A DNA stretch of 18,209 nt, from contig CABUDJ010000040.1 in assembly GCA_902490325.1 (NCBI GenBank), positions 1 to 18,209 on the forward strand. The letters run 5' to 3'. Each line of letters opens with the position of its first letter. The first letter of the stretch is position 1. Position numbers and translations under genes: made by a program. Below are positions 1-6,471 of this stretch, in pieces. The notes under the pieces were generated by a model. That model had not been told where the DNA came from, ran no database searches, and saw only the letters and a program-made list of their open reading frames with translations. The stretch is from an uncultured Collinsella sp. Lineage in GTDB: Bacteria > Actinomycetota > Coriobacteriia > Coriobacteriales > Coriobacteriaceae.

Positions 1-1
1 C

Positions 2-1873
2 CATCGATCTGCCCATCAAAAGCCTCGTCCCGCCGAGTCGGTCGCTGCCCCTGTTGCTGCCGCGGAGTCTGACGCAAAGCCCGCGCTCGATTCTGCAGCC
101 GGTCTGGATATTCTGGCGCCTGCCGCTCCGGCACAGGTTGAAGACGAGGCCGCTGACGAAGACTATGACGAGTATCCGCAGCGCGTGTCCTATGAGAGTG
201 ACACCGATTTCTCGGCCGAGCTTCCCTCGACAACGCCCCATGCCGATATCGCTTCCGCGTTCTCCTCGATTGGTGCCAGCGCTTCTAGCTTCTTTAGGGG
301 TGCCTTTGCGAAGGGCAAGAAGTTCGTCGACGACTTTGAGGAAAAGCGTGCCGCTGCCCGCGAGGCCGCCGAGCGGGAGGCCATCGCCCAGCAGCAGGCC
401 GCCGAGGCCGAGCGTGAGCGCGCGGCACAGGAGTTCGAGCAGAGCGAGGCCGAGCAGCCGGAGCCTGTCGATGTCGCCGACGCCACGACGTCCTTCGAGG
501 CTCCGCAGCCGACATCCGCTGACGTTGCCGAGGCTACGACGTCCTTTGAGGCGCAGCAGGTCGATGGCACCATGTCATTTGATGCCACGATGACGTTTGA
601 GAAGCAGGGCACCGCAATTGCTGAGCCCCTTCCCATCTCCGATGGTGCCCAGGACGCCGCCGATGATTCGGTTATCGACGAGGCCGATTCCGTTGAGGCC
701 AGCGCACCCGAGCAGGTCGAGGCTCCTGTTATGGAACAGGAGCCCCCTGCGATTGGCGAGGCTCCCAAGACGGATGAGTCCAGGCCTTATTCTACGCAGA
801 TCTTCACCATGCCCGCGCCGAGCGACCCCGGTGCCACGGTGGCCAATGCCGCTCCCACGCAGGACGAGACGGTTGACTCCCTCATGGCGCAGATTTCGTC
901 TCAGGTGCCTCCGCGCCAGCAAATGAATATCCCCGATCCGGCCTCCGCGCCTGCGCCCTCTTCGTCGCCGCTGGCCTCGGTCCCCGATCCGTCGCTGCCT
1001 TCGATGCAACAGGCCAACGTCGCGTCCCGCACGTCGCTGTTCGATCTTCCCGATCCTTCGGCACAGACAAATGATCCCTTTGCGACGGCGCAGGGCCCCG
1101 AGCCCACATCGGCACCGGTCGCGACCCCCATGCCCATCTCCTCGGGCGCACAACCGCTCGAGACCATCTCGGCTCCTGCTTCGACGGGCGCCAAGCCGCA
1201 GAAGCGTGGCCTGGGTGGCTTGTTCGGTCGCAAAAAGAAGAACGAGCAGGACAGCATGAGCGACTGGCTGGGCGTCGAAGACGATTACGATGCCAAGAAG
1301 TCTGGTCGCGGCATTGGCTCGTGGGATAACTTCGAGGATGACGACGACGGTTGGAAGGGCGGCGCCACCTCCTCTGATGGTGCTTCTGCCGAGGATATGC
1401 TCTCGGCCGTTGCCTCCATGGGCGACGATGAGCTGCTCGGCCACGATATCTGGTTCGTCGCAACGGGCGCGTCCGATTGCGACGGCGCCGGCATGAGGGC
1501 GTTTTTGGCCTCGCATCGTGACAAGCTCCGCGGCGTGTTCTTCATCAACCTCGAGTCTATCGGTGCCGGCAGGCTTTCGGTGGTAACGGTCGAGGGCGAG
1601 CAGCAGCTGTTTAAGGGCGATCGCCGCATCATGAATCTTGTCAGCAAGGTGTGTAAGTCGTTCCACGTCGATTGCGGTGCGTTCGAGATGCCCTATGCAA
1701 AAACCGATGCATCCGCAGCGCTCGAGGCGAGCCGTCGCGCCCTTACGATCGCCGGTGTGGACGGCCCGCGCCTTGCCTGCGCTCGCACCGAGGATGACCT
1801 GCCGTACAACGTCAATCCGACCAATATCGCTACGGTGTCCGAGGTCGTGACCGAGGTCATTCGTCGTTCGTAG
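2..1873 (+). CDS. M28-peptidase-like protein with long acidic low-complexity region (5' partial)
   Basis: The reading frame is open from the left edge to a TAG at 1871-1873, so the start lies outside; a GTG at 185 is in frame but has no convincing ribosome binding site and the frame continues upstream of it. The visible part is 623 residues. The first ~450 are rich in Ala, Glu, Asp, Pro and Ser, with a charged helical stretch (roughly window residues 100-150) and degenerate repeats around TTSFEA/TMSFDA. A basic GRKKK patch precedes the C-terminal ~160 residues, which resemble the second half of an M28 zinc aminopeptidase: DIWFVATGASDCDG and FFINLESIG line up with the family's GAEE and NxDMIG motifs. 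At these places the usual catalytic and metal-binding acidic residues are changed (Ser-Asp, Glu), so activity is doubtful. Any N-terminal membrane segment or the first half of the M28 fold would lie upstream. Family assignment is by motif memory only. Confidence 0.8.
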   Translation, partial: HRSAHQKPRPAESVAAPVAAAESDAKPALDSAAGLDILAPAAPAQVEDEAADEDYDEYPQRVSYESDTDFSAELPSTTPHADIASAFSSIGASASSFFRGAFAKGKKFVDDFEEKRAAAREAAEREAIAQQQAAEAERERAAQEFEQSEAEQPEPVDVADATTSFEAPQPTSADVAEATTSFEAQQVDGTMSFDATMTFEKQGTAIAEPLPISDGAQDAADDSVIDEADSVEASAPEQVEAPVMEQEPPAIGEAPKTDESRPYSTQIFTMPAPSDPGATVANAAPTQDETVDSLMAQISSQVPPRQQMNIPDPASAPAPSSSPLASVPDPSLPSMQQANVASRTSLFDLPDPSAQTNDPFATAQGPEPTSAPVATPMPISSGAQPLETISAPASTGAKPQKRGLGGLFGRKKKNEQDSMSDWLGVEDDYDAKKSGRGIGSWDNFEDDDDGWKGGATSSDGASAEDMLSAVASMGDDELLGHDIWFVATGASDCDGAGMRAFLASHRDKLRGVFFINLESIGAGRLSVVTVEGEQQLFKGDRRIMNLVSKVCKSFHVDCGAFEMPYAKTDASAALEASRRALTIAGVDGPRLACARTEDDLPYNVNPTNIATVSEVVTEVIRRS

Positions 1874-1895
1874 ACAGACCCGCTAAGGAGTCAGC

Positions 1896-2114
1896 GTGTT
1901 TTCGTACATCAAGCGCCATTGGCCCATCTATTTGATCTTGACCCTGATCGCTATCGCATTGGGTTTTGGGGCCGCGTATGTCGTTGGCGTTAAGGGCTCG
2001 ACGCCCGAGACAACAATGAACGAAGAGGTGGAGCAAGAGCAAAGTTTGGGTGCCGACGGTATTTCCGAGTCCGATCAGGCAGCCATCGATGGCGGTTCGT
2101 CATCTGCTGAATAG
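1896..2114 (+). CDS. small single-pass membrane protein, function unknown
   Basis: A 72-residue protein starts with GTG at 1896, with AAGGAG at 1885-1890 placed 5 nt upstream, which fixes the start. Residues ~9-31 form one hydrophobic helix preceded by a short basic N-terminus (YIKRHW), followed by an acidic Ser/Glu-rich tail, so the tail is predicted to face outside. It begins 22 nt after the preceding M28-like gene and is probably co-transcribed with it, ending at the terminator at 2199-2233. I do not recognise a family. It could be a small accessory subunit or simply a lineage-specific membrane peptide. Confidence 0.75.
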   Translation: MFSYIKRHWPIYLILTLIAIALGFGAAYVVGVKGSTPETTMNEEVEQEQSLGADGISESDQAAIDGGSSSAE

Positions 2115-2144
2115 CCGATTCATCGTTTATGCCCAAGGCGGGCG

Positions 2145-2174
2145 ACGTCGTCCTATACGCCCCAAACCGCACTT
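2145..2174 (+). repeat. 30-bp perfect inverted repeat, left arm (intergenic)
   Basis: These 30 bases are the exact reverse complement of 2454-2483, which lies inside the adhesin gene and codes there for TSSYTPQTAL. The intergenic arm sits between the 72-residue membrane protein gene and the terminator region. The match weakens but continues a few bases outside (GCA versus GCG next to it). The copy may be a displaced fragment of an adhesin gene or one arm of an invertible segment. Confidence 0.9.
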
Positions 2175-2184
2175 ACGCGGCCCC

Positions 2185-2203
2185 AAAACCCGCCCAAGGC
2201 GGG
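2185..2203 (-). terminator. intrinsic terminator for the adhesin gene (minus strand)
   Basis: Read on the minus strand, a 6-bp CCCGCC/GGCGGG stem with a TTG loop is followed by four T residues. It lies ~40 nt past the adhesin stop codon. It overlaps the plus-strand hairpin at 2199-2228, so the two structures are mutually exclusive alternatives in a shared bidirectional terminator region. Confidence 0.55.
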
Positions 2204-2233
2204 CGAGCCGGGAGACTGGCTCGCCCGCTTTTT
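2199..2233 (+). terminator. strong intrinsic terminator after the small membrane protein gene
   Basis: An 11-bp perfect stem (GCGGGCGAGCC, 2199-2209, with its complement 2218-2228) encloses an 8-nt loop and is followed directly by five T residues. It ends the plus-strand transcript of the two upstream genes and faces the convergent adhesin gene. Confidence 0.9.
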
Positions 2234-2240
2234 CGTCGTG

Positions 2241-5200
2241 CTAGCGCTTCTTTGTGGCTGACCTAAGGCGAGCGAACCATATGGCTGCAACGCCCGAGGT
2301 CAGGAGTGCGGTGATGCATGCGGCGATGGGAACAGATCCCGTTGCCGGCAGGTTCTGAGGCAGGGCGCATCGTTGGATGACGCGGTCCTCATCATGCGCC
2401 TCGAGTTTATCGCCACCGCCGTTGCGGCAAAGATCGACGCGCACGTTGTTGGCAAGTGCGGTTTGGGGCGTATAGGACGACGTTGCCTGCATATGCACGA
2501 CTGCGCCTCGGGCATCCGAGTTAAGGGCCGCCTTGGCATCGTCAAGATCGTCGTGCTCGTCTTTAAGGTCATCCCGGCTCCAAGAGCCCGCCTCGCTTCT
2601 GGTTGTAAAGTCGGCGGCTACCGCACCGTATTCAAAACGGATGCCCGTGATGACGGCGTCGTCTGTAAGATCAATCTCTTTCGTATCGAGCGTGACGGAC
2701 TTGTCCGTCGGGATATCTGCTTTCCATAGGTGCCACCCGCTGTAATCGACGAGACGTACGTCGTCGCCCAGCAGCTTTGTAACCTCTTCCGTTTCGAGCC
2801 AAGGATTGCGATGCTCGTCGTCAAGTGTTGCATTGACCTGCTTGCCCGTATCGCTTATTCCTGCCGGAGACGTTCGATACCACACGTTGCACAGCCCGTT
2901 TAGATCGCCGACCGCAATAGGGGTTTCAACGGCAACAAGTTTCGCCGCACCATCTTTGGCGCACTCAAGGTCGTCGGTGATGGTCAACTCGTCGACCCAG
3001 GTGCTCGACTCATTTTTGGCGTCGATGGTATAGGAGAAGGCGCCTTGCGTATTGGCCCGTGCTTTGGCTCGGTTTTTTCCGTCGCCGTTGGCAACGAGTT
3101 TGCTTATGACCGGCTGTGCAATCTCTTGGCGCTTATCGACGCTTCCCCTGATCTCGATGGGGGCATCCTTCATGGCTACGGTTTGAACCTCCCCCGTGGC
3201 CTTGACTTCAAACGTTATCTCTTCGGCGAGGTCGTAAGTGCGTGGGGACATCGTTTCGCGTAGGGTGTAAGTGCCAGGCGAAAGGTGCTCAATATGGCGC
3301 GGCTTATCGGATGAAGTCCAGGAATCGATCTCGTTGCCATCGGAGTCGCAGAGGACAAGTTTGGCTCCTGTCACTTCCTGCTTTCCAGTCGCGTCGACTT
3401 TGGAGATGTCGATTTTGGTGTAGTCGTTGGAAACGTCAAGGTACACTTCGATCACGGGCGTTTGCTGGTCAGCGTACGACAACTTAACAGTATGTGGGGT
3501 CGGGTTGAGCAGATAACCTTCGGGCGCTTGTGTCTCGACGACCTCGTAGGTGGCGGTACCGCATCCCAGTGAAAGGTGGTCGGCTCGCGCATGTCCCTGT
3601 TCGTCGGTTGTGACGGTGGCAACGGTTTCGCCATCCAGAGCGACGATGCTGCCGTCTGGTCGCACGATGTCGCCGACGGCGCGGATGTCAAATGTAGCCC
3701 CAGCGAGGGCGTGCCCATCTACGGCATCCGTCTTAATGATTTCGATGCTTCCGGTTGCGGCGTCGTCATAGAACGAGACGACGGCGACCGGTGTCAGATT
3801 TCTGTCGGCGGGAATCGTTATCTCCAGGTCTTCTCCGCGCAGATACGGTTCCTTGGCCGATACCTCGTGCACGTAGTATGTTCCGGGATTAAGTGATTCG
3901 GGCAGCGTGACAGCGCCGGTTGTATCGGTTGTGAAGGTATTCATTACATTGTGGGCCGGATACCAACATGTTTGCGAGACGGGCTCGTGGTGGCTATCGA
4001 GCAGCTGGAACGTAAAGCCGGCAAGTGGTACGGTGCCGCCGGTCTGAGCATCGCGCTTTACGATTTGAAGGTGTGTCGATAGGGCATGGTTGTCAACGAT
4101 GTACTGAAGCTCGGCGCCGTCTGCGGTCTGCTCTGCTGTGATGGTCCATTCCCCTGCTTGCTTAAATCCCTCAGGGACCGTTTCTGCAACCTCGCGAACG
4201 GTGTAGCCCGCGCGGTCGTAGGGAATGGCACCGTGAGCGCTGGCGGGTCGCTTGCCTGCGCCAAACCATGCTTCGGGCTGGTCTTTGGTGGAGGCAAAGC
4301 CGTAAACGTTTGTGGTCAACGTGCCGACGACTTGTTGGGAGCTATTGCTGACAACTTCAAAGACGACGCCTCCCGCCGGCTGCTCAAGGCCGGACTCATC
4401 GTTATCGCCATAGTCCTTAAACTTCGAGATTTCAAGGTCAAAGGCGATGGGGATGTTGGGAATACGGCTTTCGAGTTCAACGATGCCCGTATCTCCGAGT
4501 TGCTCGGCACCGACGGTGTAGCTCCAACAGTCGTTTGAAATCAGGTAGCCCTCGGGCGCTTTCGATTCGTAGATGGTAAAGGTACCCAGAGGAACGTCGT
4601 CGAGAATCGCCTGTCCGTTTTCGTCGGTCGTAAGGGTGCGAGTCCAGCCGGGAGTTGATTGCGAGACGCAGGTGAATTCAGCGCCCGCAAGCGACGCCCC
4701 AACTTGGGCACCGGCATCCGTGGCGGCATCGATTTTTGCAATACGCAAGGTGATGGTGCCGGGCTGCTCGTTGACGGTGACATGTTCGCCGCTGTTTTGT
4801 GTGGTGAAGGCTATTCGGTCGCTTCGAGGGATATAGCCTGCCGGGGCTTTGGTTTCGACCAGGTAATATGCCGTATTGGGCAAAAGCGTTGCTTGTGCAC
4901 GCCCGTTTTCGTCCATCTGGATAGTGCCGACGCGTGCATCGCCCGCACTTTCAAAGATATCGAAGGTTGCGCCACCGAGTCTGTAGGTGTCGTTACCGGC
5001 GGTGATGTCAGCCTGGGACGATTGCTTTTGGAAAGATATGGAGACGGCGGGCAGAACATAGAGCATGTCCTGGTGTCGACCCTCGCCCGAGACCGGGCCG
5101 TGATAACGCCTGGCTCGATGTGGGGCTGCCTTAATGGATCCGGACTTGGCGCTGTCGTAGAGCCAACGTGCAGCCGCTACGGCCTCGGCGTTTTCGTAAA

Positions 5201-5672
5201 ACCTACCGCTCCTGGCAACTCCCTTGCTGTTTGTATACGAATAGGTGCCGTCGGGGTGCGTGGTTCCGTTGAGCATCCACACGGCAATCTGGGTGGCGGC
5301 GCGGGCGAGATCGGGCGACAGATTGTGGCCGCCAAAGGATGTACTGGAGGGGTATCCGTGACAGACGATGGCGGAAAATTCGTCATCGAGCCATGTCCAG
5401 CCCTGGTTGTATGTGCGCCATGGCCCTCCCGGCTTGCTGGGGCCGGGGCAGTCTTGATTCATGCAGTACGAAATCGAAGTGTCCTGTGCCTCATATTTAC
5501 CGACACCGAAGGGGCCGCAGCCGTCGCTTATAGTGCGGAAATTAAGGGCGTCGTTCCCGTCGACGGCGAGTGCGGCCCCTGGGGCCAGGCAGCCGATCAG
5601 AAAAAAGAGGAGCAGGAGCAGCGGACCTGTTGCGATTGCGCTGTGGACAGAGTGCGTGGGTGCGTTGGACAT
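2241..5672 (-). CDS. thioester-domain, SpaA/Cna-B repeat, LPXTG-anchored surface adhesin
   Basis: The ATG at 5672-5670 follows AAGGAG (5678-5683), giving a 1143-residue wall protein. A signal peptide (residues ~15-36, probable cleavage after ALA) leads to a thioester domain with SYCMNQD (Cys70), CHGYPSS and ATQIAVWML (Gln128), the expected Cys-Gln pair for covalent attachment to host surfaces. Six SpaA/Cna-B-like domains follow (~211-302, 305-410, 411-528, 531-636, 640-748, 751-838), each with a Lys near its start and an E-box Glu (273, 369, 494, 603, 713, 806) in motifs such as VETKAPAGY, typical of intramolecular isopeptide bonds. A larger stalk domain (~840-1100), LPATG (1108-1112), a hydrophobic helix and a basic tail complete it. 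No sortase or companion pilin lies nearby, so it is probably a stand-alone adhesin anchored by a housekeeping sortase. Ligand unknown. Confidence 0.93.
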   Translation of the reverse strand: MSNAPTHSVHSAIATGPLLLLLFFLIGCLAPGAALAVDGNDALNFRTISDGCGPFGVGKYEAQDTSISYCMNQDCPGPSKPGGPWRTYNQGWTWLDDEFSAIVCHGYPSSTSFGGHNLSPDLARAATQIAVWMLNGTTHPDGTYSYTNSKGVARSGRFYENAEAVAAARWLYDSAKSGSIKAAPHRARRYHGPVSGEGRHQDMLYVLPAVSISFQKQSSQADITAGNDTYRLGGATFDIFESAGDARVGTIQMDENGRAQATLLPNTAYYLVETKAPAGYIPRSDRIAFTTQNSGEHVTVNEQPGTITLRIAKIDAATDAGAQVGASLAGAEFTCVSQSTPGWTRTLTTDENGQAILDDVPLGTFTIYESKAPEGYLISNDCWSYTVGAEQLGDTGIVELESRIPNIPIAFDLEISKFKDYGDNDESGLEQPAGGVVFEVVSNSSQQVVGTLTTNVYGFASTKDQPEAWFGAGKRPASAHGAIPYDRAGYTVREVAETVPEGFKQAGEWTITAEQTADGAELQYIVDNHALSTHLQIVKRDAQTGGTVPLAGFTFQLLDSHHEPVSQTCWYPAHNVMNTFTTDTTGAVTLPESLNPGTYYVHEVSAKEPYLRGEDLEITIPADRNLTPVAVVSFYDDAATGSIEIIKTDAVDGHALAGATFDIRAVGDIVRPDGSIVALDGETVATVTTDEQGHARADHLSLGCGTATYEVVETQAPEGYLLNPTPHTVKLSYADQQTPVIEVYLDVSNDYTKIDISKVDATGKQEVTGAKLVLCDSDGNEIDSWTSSDKPRHIEHLSPGTYTLRETMSPRTYDLAEEITFEVKATGEVQTVAMKDAPIEIRGSVDKRQEIAQPVISKLVANGDGKNRAKARANTQGAFSYTIDAKNESSTWVDELTITDDLECAKDGAAKLVAVETPIAVGDLNGLCNVWYRTSPAGISDTGKQVNATLDDEHRNPWLETEEVTKLLGDDVRLVDYSGWHLWKADIPTDKSVTLDTKEIDLTDDAVITGIRFEYGAVAADFTTRSEAGSWSRDDLKDEHDDLDDAKAALNSDARGAVVHMQATSSYTPQTALANNVRVDLCRNGGGDKLEAHDEDRVIQRCALPQNLPATGSVPIAACITALLTSGVAAIWFARLRSATKKR
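2454..2483 (-). repeat. 30-bp perfect inverted repeat, right arm (inside adhesin gene)
   Basis: This is the partner of 2145-2174. It lies in the adhesin gene just before the segment encoding the last part of the stalk, the LPATG motif and the membrane anchor. The arm is codon-phased (ACG TCG TCC ...), so a join across it keeps the reading frame. Confidence 0.9.
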
Positions 5673-5926
5673 GGCTGCTCCTTATCCCTCGTGCGCCGCA
5701 CGGGGAGGCCGCGGCGCTTGGGATGAGGCTACCGCCATGGTTCATGCGGGTAAGTACCGGAAGCTGACCAAAAGCTTGCCCGATTCCTGACAAATCGAGC
5801 TCAAATACAACAATCAGATAAAAGCGCAGGTAGAAGATGGTAAGAAAAGAAAGACAAAGGTCCTCATCTCCACAATTGGCGCGGTTTTCAAAAAATTCTC
5901 CACAGCTAAAACAAGCATCGACACCC

Positions 5927-5956
5927 TTGTATCAAACAAGACAACCGCGTTATACT
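5927..5956 (+). promoter_or_regulatory. promoter of tRNA-Gly
   Basis: TTGTAT (5927-5932) and TATACT (5951-5956) are separated by 18 bp, and the tRNA begins 13 nt after the -10 box. The preceding AT-rich intergenic stretch 5690-5926 is also the upstream region of the divergent adhesin gene. I found no convincing adhesin promoter there and nothing else recognisable. Confidence 0.7.
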
Positions 5957-5969
5957 AGCCAACACACAA

Positions 5970-6044
5970 GCGGGCATCGCCAAGTGGTAAGGCATCAGCT
6001 TCCCAAGCTGACACTCGCGGGTTCGAATCCCGTTGCCCGCTCCA
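5970..6044 (+). tRNA. tRNA-Gly (anticodon CCC)
   Basis: A full cloverleaf can be drawn: acceptor GCGGGCA/TGCCCGC (7 bp), a short GCC/GGC D-stem, anticodon stem TCAGC/GCTGA with loop TTCCCAA giving anticodon CCC for GGG codons, T-arm with TTCGAAT, discriminator T at 6041 and an encoded CCA (6042-6044). It is a single-gene transcript with its own promoter upstream and terminator downstream. Its 3' end (16 bp, 6029-6044) recurs exactly at 6221-6236. Confidence 0.97.
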
Positions 6045-6055
6045 GTAAAAAGCAC

Positions 6056-6087
6056 AAGCACGGCAGCGTTACGTTGCCGTGCTTTTT
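6056..6087 (+). terminator. intrinsic terminator of tRNA-Gly
   Basis: The stem AAGCACGGCA (6056-6065) pairs with TGCCGTGCTT (6075-6084), extended inward by a GT and a CG pair, and runs into T residues through 6087. An upstream run of A residues (6047-6051) makes it nearly symmetrical, so it may also stop transcription from the other side. Confidence 0.88.
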
Positions 6088-6099
6088 ACTACCAAGTGC

Positions 6100-6236
6100 C
6101 GGGATTCGAACCCGCCAAGGTGCGAGCGTAAAGCAAACGCGAAGCGTTTGTAGCGAGCAGGCGAAGGCGCCGGCAGGCGCCTGAAGCCGGTGCGTATTTG
6201 CAAAGCAAATACGCGGACGTCCCGTTGCCCGCTCCA
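6100..6236 (+). repeat. tRNA-associated hairpin repeat, unit 1 after tRNA-Gly
   Basis: The unit opens with an inverted copy of the tRNA T-arm (CGGGATTCGAACCCG, 6100-6114, reverse complement of the T-arm at 6018-6032). It then has three perfect hairpins: CAAACGC/GCGTTTG with a GAA loop (6134-6150), AGGCGCC/GGCGCCT with a GGCA loop (6165-6182), and a 10-bp GCGTATTTGC stem with an AAA loop (6192-6214). It ends with 16 bp identical to the tRNA-Gly 3' end including CCA (6221-6236). No D-arm or anticodon arm is present, so it is not a second tRNA. The same architecture recurs after tRNA-Lys. Confidence 0.85.
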
Positions 6237-6365
6237 TCAGCCAAGGGGGATGCTGGGACACTCGGCTCGATCTGGTCTCCTTCGGCGGTTTCGTGAACCG
6301 GGGCATGCCGACCGCAGCCGGTGCGTATTTGCGAAGCAAATACGCAGACGTCCCCATGCCCGCTC
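6237..6365 (+). repeat. tRNA-associated hairpin repeat, unit 2 (decayed)
   Basis: This looks like a degenerate second unit. A broken inverted T-arm-like palindrome (GGTTTCGTGAACC, 6287-6299) is followed by a hairpin with the same 10-bp GCGTATTTGC stem as unit 1 but a GAA loop (6322-6344), and then a diverged tRNA-Gly tail (ATGCCCGCT, ending near 6364). Positions ~6316-6365 align with ~6185-6235 of unit 1 over about 50 bp with few differences. No gene or promoter is visible inside. Confidence 0.7.
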
Positions 6366-6421
6366 TTATGCTACAAAATGTTAGGTTAATGCCTACTGCC
6401 CATACTCGCACCCGCGCACGG

Positions 6422-6427
6422 TACAAT
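6422..6427 (+). promoter_or_regulatory. -10 box of purB promoter
   Basis: TACAAT lies 44 nt upstream of the purB start codon. No good -35 box is present at the matching distance. A short GTTGG/CCAAC inverted repeat falls around the predicted transcription start. I see no known riboswitch in the ~40-nt leader. Confidence 0.5.
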
Positions 6428-6471
6428 GGTTGGGTTACGACCAACGTGCCAATAACCAAAAAGGAGCCGCT

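Noticed and set aside
480..560. DNA tandem repeat in the M28-like gene (ACGACGTCCTT twice)
   Set aside because: It reflects a protein-level low-complexity repeat (TTSFEA) with synonymous drift; there is no sign of a separate DNA element.
575..1666. A 363-codon minus-strand frame opposite the M28-like gene
   Set aside because: It has Arg/Gly-rich composition typical of a shadow of a GC-rich coding strand, and no ribosome binding site.
4659..5726. A 355-codon plus-strand open frame inside the adhesin gene region
   Set aside because: It is antisense to the thioester adhesin, whose domains, signal peptide and LPATG are unambiguous, and it shows no recognisable domain.
6221..6236. Second tRNA-Gly gene
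   Set aside because: Only the 3' acceptor strand and CCA are present; there is no D-arm or anticodon arm upstream.
6185..6365. Possible CRISPR array from the repeated ~50-bp segment
   Set aside because: There are only two imperfect copies, with no regular spacers and no cas genes; they fit better as tRNA-associated repeat units.
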